The position numbers and the translations under genes were made by a program. DNA of 64,000 bases from Saprospiraceae bacterium (lineage in GTDB: Bacteria; Bacteroidota; Bacteroidia; Chitinophagales; Saprospiraceae), in NCBI GenBank assembly GCA_016715405.1, contig JADKAE010000005.1, positions 124,001 through 188,000 of the forward strand, read 5' to 3'. Below are positions 45,000-54,554 of this stretch, piece by piece. Within the stretch, counting starts at the first letter, position 1. Every line of letters starts with the position of its first letter. The notes under the pieces were generated by a model. That model saw only the letters and a list, made by a program, of their open reading frames with translations. It was not told where the DNA came from and ran no database searches.

Positions 45000-46790
45000 T
45001 TAATCGAGTTTAAGCACATCGAGGAATGCCTTTTGGGGCACTTCAATCTTGCCGAACTGGCGCATACGCTTTTTACCTTCCTTTTGCTTTTCCAGTAGTT
45101 TGCGTTTACGGCTAATATCGCCGCCATAACATTTGGCGGTAACATCTTTGCGCATAGCGGAGATAGTTTCGCGGGCTACAATTTTAGCGCCGATAGCGGC
45201 CTGGATAGCTATAACAAATTGCTGGCGGGGCAATAAATCTTTAAGTTTCTTGCAAATCTTTCTACCAAAAGATTCGGCTTTATCGCGGTGAACGAGCGCC
45301 GAAAGCGCGTCGACATTTTCTGCGTTTAGCTTGATGTCGAGGCGTACGAGTTCCGACTGTCGGTAACCTATGGGGGAATAGTCGAAAGAAGCGTAGCCGC
45401 GCGAGATGGACTTGAGCCTGTCGTAGAAATCAAATACGATTTCGGCGAGAGGTATTTCAAAAAGCAGTTCCACGCGATTTTCAGTGAGGTAGTGTTGTTT
45501 GGCGAGCAGGCCTCTTTTTTCCAAACAGAGCGTCATGATGGCGCCAATATATTCGGGTTTGGTGATCACCTGCGCCTGGATATAGGGTTCTTCCACGTAA
45601 TCGAGCACCGTGGGGTCGGGCAGGTCGGCCGGGTTGCGCACGGTAAGCTGTTCGCCGCGTTTGTTATAGGCGTAATAGGAAACGTTGGGAATCGTAGTAA
45701 TCACTTCCTGGTTGAATTCGCGGGCCAGTCGTTCTTGTACGATTTCGAGGTGGAGCATTCCCAAAAAGCCGCAGCGGAAGCCGAAGCCGAGGGCGGCCGA
45801 CGATTCGGGTTCAAAAACAAGCGAAGCGTCGTTGAGCTGAAGTTTTTCGAGGCTGTCGCGCAAATCCTCGAAGTCGTCGTTATCGAGTGGAAAAATACCG
45901 GCGAACACCATAGGTTTTACGTCTTCAAAACCTTTGATTGCATCGGGGCTTGGATTTTCAACTTTAGTAATCGTATCGCCCACTTTAATTTCCTTCGAAA
46001 TTTTGATACCGGTAATGACATAGCCCACGTCACCTGTCAGCAGCTCGGTTTTCGGCACGTTAGTGAGTTGGAGAATACCGACTTCATCCGCAAAATATTC
46101 TTTCCCGGTATTCATAAACCTGACCTTCTCGCCCTGGCGCAGGGTACCGTTCATAATGCGGATACTGGCGATTACTCCGCGGAAAGAGTTGAAAATAGAG
46201 TCAAAAATAAGGGCTTGCAGGGGGCCATCGGGATTTCCTTTGGGCGCCGGTATGCGGTTGACAATGGCTTCGAGCAGATCGGGCACCCCTTTTCCCGTAC
46301 GGCCGCTAGCCAGGATAATCTCATCGCGTTTGCAACCGATGAGGTCAATAATCTGGTCTGAAACCTCGTCTACCATCGCGCTTTCCATGTCGATTTTGTT
46401 GACGATGGGGATAATCTCGAGGTCGTGTTCGATGGCTAAATAGAGGTTCGAAATCGTTTGAGCCTGAATGCCTTGCGAAGCGTCAACAAGCAACAGGGCG
46501 CCTTCACAAGCTGCGATAGAGCGAGATACTTCATACGAGAAGTCAACGTGGCCCGGCGTATCAATCATATTAAAATTATAGATCTGGCCATCGGTATGAA
46601 CATACTTCATCTGGATCGCGTGGCTTTTAATCGTAATGCCGCGTTCGCGCTCCAGGTCCATGTCATCGAGCGTCTGTTCTTTCATATCGCGCGCAGAAAT
46701 CGTCTTGGTGTATTCCAATAAGCGGTCCGACAAAGTGCTTTTGCCGTGGTCGATATGTGCTATGACGCAAAAGTTCCTAATATTTTTCAT
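45000..46790 (-). CDS. lepA: Elongation factor 4 (LepA)
   Basis: Ribosome-associated GTPase. 596 residues from the ATG at 46788-46790, the family length. G1 VIAHIDHGKSTLSDRL, G3 MIDTPGHVDFSY, G4 IVNKIDMESA. The LepA-specific C-terminus is present: KCYGGDISRKRKLLEKQKEG, then KKRMRQFGKIEVPQKAFL. The ATG at 46916 is rejected because TATATTTG (46796-46803) ends 5 nt before the chosen ATG. No frameshift here, in contrast with many neighbours. Confidence 0.96.
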   Translation of the reverse strand: MKNIRNFCVIAHIDHGKSTLSDRLLEYTKTISARDMKEQTLDDMDLERERGITIKSHAIQMKYVHTDGQIYNFNMIDTPGHVDFSYEVSRSIAACEGALLLVDASQGIQAQTISNLYLAIEHDLEIIPIVNKIDMESAMVDEVSDQIIDLIGCKRDEIILASGRTGKGVPDLLEAIVNRIPAPKGNPDGPLQALIFDSIFNSFRGVIASIRIMNGTLRQGEKVRFMNTGKEYFADEVGILQLTNVPKTELLTGDVGYVITGIKISKEIKVGDTITKVENPSPDAIKGFEDVKPMVFAGIFPLDNDDFEDLRDSLEKLQLNDASLVFEPESSAALGFGFRCGFLGMLHLEIVQERLAREFNQEVITTIPNVSYYAYNKRGEQLTVRNPADLPDPTVLDYVEEPYIQAQVITKPEYIGAIMTLCLEKRGLLAKQHYLTENRVELLFEIPLAEIVFDFYDRLKSISRGYASFDYSPIGYRQSELVRLDIKLNAENVDALSALVHRDKAESFGRKICKKLKDLLPRQQFVIAIQAAIGAKIVARETISAMRKDVTAKCYGGDISRKRKLLEKQKEGKKRMRQFGKIEVPQKAFLDVLKLD

Positions 46791-46795
46791 GGGCG

Positions 46796-46803
46796 CAAAT
46801 ATA
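46796..46803 (-). promoter_or_regulatory. -7 element 5 nt before lepA ATG
   Basis: TATATTTG, then CGCCC, then ATG on the minus strand; predicts an mRNA with almost no leader. No TTG is seen at the standard distance. Confidence 0.5.
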
Positions 46804-46849
46804 CTGCTTTTTCGGATTTCGGAATTCGGATTTCGGATATTAGGCGGTT

Positions 46850-47901
46850 TTATCTCGAAAGTCCTCGTCGCCCAGTAAGATGGCCAATGGCCGTAAATCT
46901 TCGATTTGGTCGGCAAGAATCTTCAGGATAGCTGCGAGGGATAAACAGGATAATGCCCGCCGCTCCCCACACTATTCCACCGACGATAACAACCACGAAA
47001 GTGGCAAAAGGGTTTATTTTCAGTTGTTTACCCACCGTGTAGGGGAAGATCACGTTGGCTTCGAGGTATTGTACCACGCCGAGAATGGCAATAACGCCCA
47101 GCGGATACCAAAAGGAGTCGTAGGTGGTCCAGGCTACCATGATAGCAGCGCTGCCACCGATCATGATGCCGACATACGGAAAAAACGTAAGTATGGCGGC
47201 CAACATGCCGAAATAAATGGCGTGGGGCAATCCGATGAGTAAAAAACCTATGCTATTTAAGGTGCCCACGATGGCATATACGAGCGCCATGCCTTTGGCA
47301 AACCGGAAATAAGTGGTGGTTAGCTCATGTAAGGCGATTTTAATATGCGCTACTTGTGATTTAGGCACTGCCGACAGCGCGAACGCAACAAGTATTTCCC
47401 GGTAGTACAAGATGAGGGTGACGAATATCGGGATGATCAAAAGAAAAGTAAGGGTGCCGGCGGAGGCAAAAATAGTGCGGGAAAGGAAGGGAAAGATTTC
47501 TGCAATACCTGATCGTATAATTGTTGCACCAGTGCCTGGCGTTGTTCGTTAGTAATTACAAACAGGTTGTCGAGGTATTGAATGATGACATCGCCCAACG
47601 CGACAATTTTGTCTTTTGAGACTACAAACTTTTCCTGCACCAGCGAGATGCTGTTGGCCAGAATTTGAAACAAAATAAAACCGAATACACCCAGCAGTAG
47701 TAACCCCACTGCTATGGAGACTACCCTTCCTGTGTATTTTTCCAGCATTTTACATATGGGATATAAAATAAAGCTGATAAGAATGGCAAAGCTCAGGGGA
47801 ATGAATAATATTCTGCCCTGGTAGAGTATAAAGAAAGCCAGTACGGTAAAAAGTAATACGTAGGTATAAAATTTCAGGTATCGGAAAGAAACGTTATCCA
47901 T
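46850..47901 (-). CDS. AI-2E family transporter (PerM-like permease; two frameshifts)
   Basis: About 351 residues with seven to eight membrane helices. The N-part has LKFYTYVLLFTVLAFFILYQ and FIPLSFAILISFILYPICKM. The middle part reads LVYAIVGTLNSIGFLLIGLP and FFPYVGIMIGGSAAIM, the family's core motif region. Frames change near 47438 and near 46935; the last frame supplies LAAILKILADQIEDLRPLAI, the conserved C-terminus, ending LLGDEDFRDKTA. Members export diverse small molecules, not proven to be AI-2 itself. Divergent from the AspT-like gene. Confidence 0.88.
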
Positions 47902-48015
47902 GTGAATTCGGTAATTGTCAGATACGACAATTTACAAAAAAAAGACGGTATTATGTTCGTCATATCCAATTTCCGCATTTTTTTGTAACATCGCATCACA
48001 CAAACACGAAGTAGC

Positions 48016-49655
48016 ATGCAACATGAAGCCGGCGCAGAAATCGCGTTATTATACCTTTTTATTGTAGCGGCCCTGGGTTCCTGGCTGGGCAACATCAAAT
48101 ACAGGGGTAGTGGGATGGGTGTTGCCGCCGTGTTATTTGTGGGATTGGCGGCAGGCGCCATCAGGCCCGACATCCAAATTCCCAAAATAATTACGCTGCT
48201 GGGCCTGGCTGTTTTTGTATATAGCATTGGACTGAGCAGCGGTCCTTCGTTTTTGGTTCCATGCAAAAGCGGGGCGCCCAGAACGTGGGTTTTGCCCTGG
48301 TGGCATTGGCTATTTTGTCGATCGTTACGGCTGTTTTCCATATGCTGTTTCAGTTTGATGCCTCGGCATCGGCGGGTTTGCTTTCAGGGGTTACTACAAA
48401 CACCCCTGCCTTGGCGGGATTGCTTGACGCCATTCAAAAACAAGGCGCCGAGAGCGCCGATGCACAATCGCAAAATGCCGTAGTGGGTTATTCGATCTCC
48501 TATCCTATGGGCGTAGTGGGCACTATGGTGGCTTTGCTCATCATGCGCAGGTGGCTGCGGGTAGATATGGACAAGGAAGTACAATCGTTGAAAAGCGAAT
48601 ATCCGATCGAGCAAAATATTATTAATCTCACGCTGGTGGTTGAAAACCCCGACATGACGGGTGTTGCACTGCGCGCGCTGCGCCAGGAACACGGCTGGAG
48701 CGTCATTTTTGCGCGTCACCTGCACGGCGACGAGTTGGGCATCTGCCACCTGGAAACGCGTTTTGAAGTGGGCGACCAGGTGAGCATCATTGGCGACGAA
48801 GGAGAGGTGCAGCGGGTTACAAAAGTTATTGGCCGGGTTAGCGAACACCAGTTGGCCGACGACCGCACGGTGTTCGATGTGCGGCGCATGTTTGTGTCCA
48901 ATCCCCGCATCGCAGGCCAGCCCGTAAGTACCCTTGATATCGAAGAGGACTATGAGGCGCTGATCACCCGTGTGCGTCGCGGCGACATAGATATGCTGAT
49001 AACCCGCAATACGGTGTTGGAATTGGGCGACCGCGTGCGGGTGTTGGCCAGGCGCGGCGATATGCCCAAGCTGCAAAAAATCTTCGGCGATTCGTACGAT
49101 TCGCTCAGCCAGATCGACCTTTTGTCGTTTGGTTTGGGCATAGGTCTGGGTATTATGCTGGGTTCCATCAATTTCGACCTGCCCATTGGAATCACATTTA
49201 GCCTGGGATTTGCCGGTGGCCCGCTGGTAGCAGGGCTTGTGCTGTCGGCTTTACGGCGCAGCGGCCCCATTGTGTGGACGCTGCCTTACTCTGCCAACCT
49301 GACACTCCGCCAGATAGGACTCATGCTGATGCTGGCTGCTATCGGCATCAATTCGGGGCACACTTTTGTAAGTACTATGAATAGCAGTGTAGGTCCATTG
49401 CTATTGCTCAGCGGGGCGGTAGTGAGCCTGGTCAGCGCTATGCTGGCCATGTATATCGGCTATCGCTTTTTCCGCATCCCCTTTGTGTTGCTCACCGGCA
49501 TGTTGGCGCACCACCCTGCCAACCTGAGTTTCGCCAACGAAAAAGCAGGCAATAAGATGCCCACTTTCGGTTATGCGCTTACTTATCCGCTGCTCCTTAT
49601 TGGCAAAATATTTTTTGTGCAGCTGTTGTGGCAGATTCTAAGCAATTTGGGGTGA
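48016..49655 (+). CDS. AspT/YbjL-type transporter with RCK_C domains (one frameshift)
   Basis: About 547 residues of the aspartate:alanine exchanger (AAE) type: two membrane blocks around two TrkA-C (RCK_C) cytosolic domains. Seen: AVFVYSIGLSSGPSFF at the N-block, GVTTNTPALAGLLDAI, the RCK_C segment QVSIIGDEGEVQRVTKVIGR, and a C-block with LPIGITFSLGFAGGPLVAGL and FVLLTGMLAHHPANLSFANE. The frame breaks in a run of five T's near 48251 (SFFGSMQKRGAQ). Transported ion is unknown. Its stop codon is inside the first unit of the GGGGTGAC repeats. Confidence 0.9.
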
Positions 49656-49734
49656 CGGCCAAGGAAAATCCTGGGGGTGACCGGGGAAGATCCTAGGGGG
49701 TGACGGCGGGGGAAGGTCCCGGGGGGTGACGGCT
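49649..49734. repeat. GGGGTGAC repeat, about four copies of a 23-26-bp unit
   Basis: TGAC words at 49653, 49678, 49701 and 49727, each preceded by 4-6 G's and followed by a GGAAxxTCC-type segment. The first unit holds the AspT-like stop codon. Not coding. Confidence 0.8.
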
Positions 49735-49940
49735 TAGTACCAACTCCGGCAATATACCACAATGATATCTTCGCTTGCTTGGGTGCTCGTTTCGACTCCT
49801 AAAAGGGAGGGCTTCCTGCATAAAGTCGTAAAATCGAGTCGCACAGTCGCATAGTCCCAAAGCCACGGAGCGAGATGACACCTTCGTTCGTACCTCACGA
49901 AGATGTCACCTCTTTCGCAAAGTCTACAGTCCGCACGTTC
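49735..49940. other. Gap between repeat arrays, no gene seen
   Basis: Non-coding spacer between the two arrays, with degenerate fragments of the neighbouring 80-bp unit (for example CTCCTAAAAGGGAGGGCTTC and AAAGTCGTAAAATCGAG) and a possible hairpin around GTGACATCTTCG/CGAAGATGTCAC. Probably decayed copies of the array. Confidence 0.5.
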
Positions 49941-50258
49941 GCTCCCGAACCCCCCACCCTAAAGGGGAGGCTTCCCGTGCAAGTCGTACAGTCGTGCAGT
50001 CGCTGCTCATACAGTCGCTCCCGAACCCCCGACCCCTAAAGGGGAGAGCTTCCGGTGCAAAGTCGTACAGTCGTACAGTCGTACAGTCGCACATTCGCTC
50101 CCGAACCCCCGCCCCCTAAAGGGGAGAGCTTCCGGTGCAAAGTCGTACAGTCGTACAGTCGTACAGTCGTACAGTCGCTCCCGAACCCCCGACCCCTAAA
50201 GGGGAGAGCTTCCGGTGCAAAGTCGTACAGTCGTACAGTCGTACAGTCGCACAGTCGT
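49941..50258. repeat. 80-bp tandem repeat with nested 8-mer (large copy)
   Basis: Units begin GCTCCCGAACCCCC at 49941, 50017, 50097 and 50177; the last three are exactly 80 bp apart. Each has a CCCC-TAAA-GGGG hairpin, the block GAGCTTCCGGTGCAAA, and then 2-4 copies of GTACAGTC. The array stops 2 bp before the secA stop codon (50260-50262). It fills the gap between the convergent AspT-like gene and secA. The ORFs through it are artefacts, because 80 is not a multiple of 3. Confidence 0.92.
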
Positions 50259-50259
50259 T

Positions 50260-53200
50260 TCAAAGATCCCTGCCGTGGCAGTGCTTGAACTTCTTGCCGC
50301 TTCCGCAGGGGCAAGGGTCATTGCGGCCTACCTTATCGGACGTGCGGCGTACCGTTTCCTGTTTCACACCGCGGCTTGCGCCTTCGGCGGCAGCGCGGGC
50401 TTCATCTTGTGGATTGCGGTTGGTGCGAACGCGGGTATTTTCGGCAGAGCGGCGTTCGGCGGCTTGCTCAGGGGCTGCCGTCGGGTAATACCAGCATACC
50501 TTTGGTGAGGTAGGCCGTCACTGCCTCGTTGATATCGAATACCAATTGCTCAAACAAATTAAACGCCTCCATCTTATAGATCACGAGCGGATCTTTTTGT
50601 TCGAAAGAAGCGGCTTGTACCGAGTCCTTGAGTTCGTCCATCGAGCGGAGGTGCTCTTTCCATTTTTCATCGATAATAGCCAGCGTGACCGCTTTTTCGA
50701 TATCGAGGATAATGGACTTGCCTTTTGTCTTTACGGCGTCGGCAATATCGGCGGTAATGACCAGCGGATTGGAGCGCCCGTCGGAATAGGGTATGAGTAT
50801 TCGCTTGTAGCGGTGGCTTTGGGTGGCGAACACGTCTTGTATCTGCGGCATGAGGATGCTCGCAATCGTATCGCCTTTGCGGTGGTAGTATTCCTGAAAT
50901 TGCTGCATCAGTTGCTCTGACAAATCGGCGGTCGATGCTTCACGAAAAGCGGCGGCGTCAATTTGGGGGTCGTAGGTGAGCATGCTGAGGCACTCGCGGC
51001 GGAACGCATCGTAGTCGCCGGCCTGTTTGTTAGTAACGACTATGCTATCAATAATAGACTGGAACATATGGTTGAGGTCTACCGACAAACGCTCGCCGGA
51101 GAGGGCGTTTTTGCGTTTTTGTAGATGGCCTCGCGCTGGATGTTCATTACGTCGTCGTATTCGAGCAGGCGCTTGCGGCTTCCGAAGTTGTTTTCTTCCA
51201 CCTTACGTTGGGCGCGTTCGATGGATTTGGTTACCATCGAGTGCTGAATCACGTCGCCGTCTTTGTGGCCCAGCCGGTCCATGATGCCGGCGATGCGCTC
51301 GGATTGGAAAAGTCGCATGAGGTTATCTTCGAGCGACACATAAAACTGGGAAGTACCGGGGTCGCCCTGGCGGCCTGCGCGGCCGCGGAGCTGGCGGTCT
51401 ACGCGGCGCGATTCGTGGCGTTCGGTGCCGATAATGGCGAGGCCGCCTGCTTTGCGCACTTCGGCAGAGAGTTTGATGTCGGTACCGCGGCCTGCCATGT
51501 TGGTGGCAATAGTTACTTTGCCGGGGCGGCCTGCTTCGGCTACGATTTCTGCTTCGCGCTGGTGTTGCTTGGCATTGAGCACGTTGTGGTCGAGGCCGCG
51601 CAATTTGAGCATGCGGCTAAGTTTTTCGGATATATCTACAGAGGTTGTACCCACCAGGATGGGTCGGCCGGCCTCGCTGAGTTGCACCACTTCGTCGATT
51701 ACCGCGTTGAATTTTTCGCGTTGGGTTTTGAACACCAAATCCTGGCGATCATCCCTGATACAATTTACATTGGTGGGGATCACCACCACGTCGAGTTTGT
51801 AGATGGTCCAGAACTCGCCGGCTTCCGTTTCGGCCGTACCGGTCATACCGCACAGTTTGTGGTACATCCGGAAGTAGTTCTGTAGGGTAACCGTAGCGTA
51901 GGTTTGCGTGATTTCGCCCACCTTTACGTTTTCTTTGGCTTCGAGGGCCTGGTGCAAGCCGTCGGAGTAGCGGCGGCCTTCCATCATACGGCCTGTTTGC
52001 TCGTCGACGATTTTCACCTGGCCTTCGATAACCACGTACTCTTCATCGACCTCAAAAAGGGTATACGCTTTCAGCAACTGGCTCATTGCGTGCAGGCGTC
52101 GCGACTTGATGGTAAAGTCTTGTGAAAGGCGGGTTTTGGCCTCGTCTTTTTGCGCTTTATCTAACGTCTCGTCTTTATCGATTTCCACCATTTCACTGGC
52201 GAGATCGGGCATGATAAAAAAGCGGGCATCTTCGTTGCCTTTCGACAGATATTCTACACCCCGCTCGGTGAGTTCCACGTTGCGGTTTTTCTCATCGATA
52301 GTAAACAACAAGGGTTCGTCTGCGAGGTGCATATTTTTGGACTGCTCCTGCATGTAGTAGTTTTCTGCTTTTTGGAGCATCACTTTAATACCTTCCTCGC
52401 TGAGGAATTTGATCAGCGGGCGGTACTTGGGCAATGCCCGATAGGCGCGCAGTAGAGCCATGCCGGCTTCGCCTTCCTGGTAGCCGGTTTTGTTCTCGCC
52501 GAGAAGTTTGCGGGCCTCGGCCAGGTAATCGGTGGCCAGTTTGCGCTGAGCGGCAATAAGGCGTTCTACGTGGGGTTTGAGCTCGATATAGTCCTGATCT
52601 TCGCTGGCCTGGCTCACCGGTCCGGAAATGATCAGCGGGGTACGGGCGTCGTCGATGAGTACCGAGTCTACTTCGTCGACCATTGCGTAGTGGTGTTTGC
52701 GCTGCACCATTTCTTCGGGTGAGTGCACCATATTGTCGCGCAGGTAGTCGAAGCCGAATTCGTTATTGGTACCGTAAGTAATATCGCAGAGATAGGCACG
52801 GCGGCGTTCTTCCGAGTGGGGGCGGTATTTGTCGATACAATCAATAGTGAGCATCAGGAACTCGAAGATAGGGCCTATCCACTCCGAGTCGCGACGGGGC
52901 CAGGTAATCGTTGACGGTTACCACGTGGACGCCTTCGCCCGACAAGCCGTTGAGGTACGCGGGCAGGGTTGCCACCAGGGTTTTGCCTTCACCGGTAGCC
53001 ATCTCGGCAATTTTTCCGTCGTGCAACACCATACCGCCGATGAGCTGTACGTCGTAGTGCACCATATTCCACACGATATCGCCGCCGGCAGCCACCCAGC
53101 GGTTGCGCCATATAGCCTTATCGCCTTCAATGCGAATATAGCTTTTGTGCGATTTGGCGGCCAGGTCGCGGTCGTGGTCGGTGGCGGTCACCACCAATTC

Positions 53201-53584
53201 TTCATTTTCAGAAAAGCGGCGCGCAGTTTCTTTGACCACGGCAAAGGCTTCGGGCATTATTTCTTTGAGAATGACCTCCAACTCCTTGTCGCGAGTCTTT
53301 CGCAATTCGTCGGTTTCACCAAAAAGCGCTTCTTTTTCGTGAAGATCCTCCTGATTGTTGGCCTCATCGATAATTGCCTGAATATCGGCATCGATGGCAG
53401 ATAGGTGTTGGGCGATACGCCGGCGGAATTCCAGCGTTTTATTGCGAAGCTCGTCGTTGCTCAGCGATTGGCAGGTATCATAATGAGCTAAAATCTCATC
53501 AACAGCGGGCATGTAGGTGTTAATGTCGCGCTTGTGTTTCGATCCAAAGATCTCTTTAATAGAATTGGCAAAGTTCTTGAACAT
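50260..53584 (-). CDS. secA: Preprotein translocase ATPase SecA (three frameshifts)
   Basis: Essential motor of the Sec pathway, about 1,108 residues. Walker A AEMATGEGKTLVATLPAYL, DEAD-type HYAMVDEVDSVLIDDARTPL, NMAGRGTDIKL and GTERHESRRVDRQLRGRAGR are clear. The C-terminal zinc motif (VGRNDPCPCGSGKKFKHCHG) is in a third frame, ending at a stop at 50260-50262. Indels lie near 52899 (C-run), 51120 (A-run) and 50480 (C-run). The start MFKNFANSIKEIFG is the ATG at 53582-53584; a TATCTTTG -7 element stands at 53617-53624. The stop abuts the 80-bp repeat array. Confidence 0.97.
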
Positions 53585-53616
53585 GATATTTATGCGTATT
53601 GTAACAAAGCGAACGG

Positions 53617-53624
53617 CAAAGATA
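53617..53624 (-). promoter_or_regulatory. -7 element of secA
   Basis: TATCTTTG on the minus strand, 32 bp before the secA ATG. No standard TTG upstream. Confidence 0.45.
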
Positions 53625-53746
53625 CGATATTTGCACAGCCATTCCATTGCGTTGGCTCGCATATATCATACCAATTCGCCTTTTCTGGTATCCGACGTGC
53701 CATATTGGCATTATATTGGAAACGTTATGCTATAATTACAGGTTTA

Positions 53747-54550
53747 ATGACGAGCATGTTAAGTTTTGTCAGATCGAAAGCGGGAAGATTTTACGGCATA
53801 TGGATGTTGCTTGTCGTGGTAACGGCAGGTTGCGGGAAATGGGGAAAAAAGGATGTCCGCAACTTTTATTTCCCTATTCGCGAACTTCAGGACGGCCTGG
53901 TGTACGAATACCAGCCGGTAGGCAATGAAGGGCTTACCCCTGTGTATTGGTACTACCGTTCTTTTTTATCAAAAGACAGCGTACTGCTCACCGGCACGTA
54001 TTACGAATACGAACTGCTGCCCCTGCAATTGGTGAAAGAAAAACTGGTGGGCAACGGCGTTTTGCTGCAGGAGTTGCTCATGTACCCCGTGGATAGTATG
54101 GGCGAACAACAAACCATCAAGGCGGGGATAATTGCCGGCAATGTATTTCCTTTTGAAGTGCGCGATTCCAACGAAGTCTATTTGTATAAAGTGAAACTGG
54201 AATTTCCCGGCATGCCCGGCGCTTCCACAACACTCATCAAAAATCGCCGTTATGTGGGTGATACGACTTTTGTGTGGCAAGGCAAAACCCTGCCCGCTAT
54301 AAGGTTTAGTGTGCGGGAAATGATAGAAGACCTCGATCCCAACGACGGCGTGGTAGAACCCGAGTATCGGGGAGAAGAAATCTACGCCGAAGGGTTGGGG
54401 TTAGTTTATTATAAAAAAATTATATACGAAAACCTCTATATCGCTTACCAACTCGAACGCCGTTATCCGATGGAAACGCTTGAACAGCTTTTCCTGGAGC
54501 GGCGCAATACCTCAGAGGAAGGTCTGGAAGATCTGGAGGAAGAACAATAG
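53747..54550 (+). CDS. Unknown lipoprotein
   Basis: About 268 residues from the ATG at 53747 (another in frame at 53756). Lipoprotein signal IWMLLVVVTAGC. The mature part is mixed alpha/beta with no known motif (DGLVYEYQPVGNEGLTPVYW, KTLPAIRFSVREMIEDLDP) and an acidic C-terminus (EEGLEDLEEEQ). It is 4 bp before the T9SS type B gene, so the two are probably co-transcribed, but no common role can be stated. A longer reading from 53534 crosses the secA promoter and is rejected. Confidence 0.78.
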   Translation: MTSMLSFVRSKAGRFYGIWMLLVVVTAGCGKWGKKDVRNFYFPIRELQDGLVYEYQPVGNEGLTPVYWYYRSFLSKDSVLLTGTYYEYELLPLQLVKEKLVGNGVLLQELLMYPVDSMGEQQTIKAGIIAGNVFPFEVRDSNEVYLYKVKLEFPGMPGASTTLIKNRRYVGDTTFVWQGKTLPAIRFSVREMIEDLDPNDGVVEPEYRGEEIYAEGLGLVYYKKIIYENLYIAYQLERRYPMETLEQLFLERRNTSEEGLEDLEEEQ

Positions 54551-54554
54551 CGAC

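Noticed and set aside
45492..46361. 289-residue ORF on the + strand
   Set aside because: Antisense to intact lepA; composition typical of a shadow frame.
48384..49076. 230-residue ORF on the - strand
   Set aside because: Antisense to the AspT-like transporter, no family match or start signal.
49941..50258. CRISPR array
   Set aside because: Units are 80 bp head to tail with no unique spacers, contain inner 8-mers, and no cas gene is nearby.
50036..50488. Several 77-124-residue ORFs with repeated QSYSR-type motifs on both strands
   Set aside because: They run through the 80-bp repeat array; the period is not a multiple of 3 and the true secA 3' end occupies the last part.
50480..52899. Programmed frameshifting in secA
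   Set aside because: Three indels in different homopolymers, with no slippery site plus structure, and many unrelated genes show the same kind of lesion.
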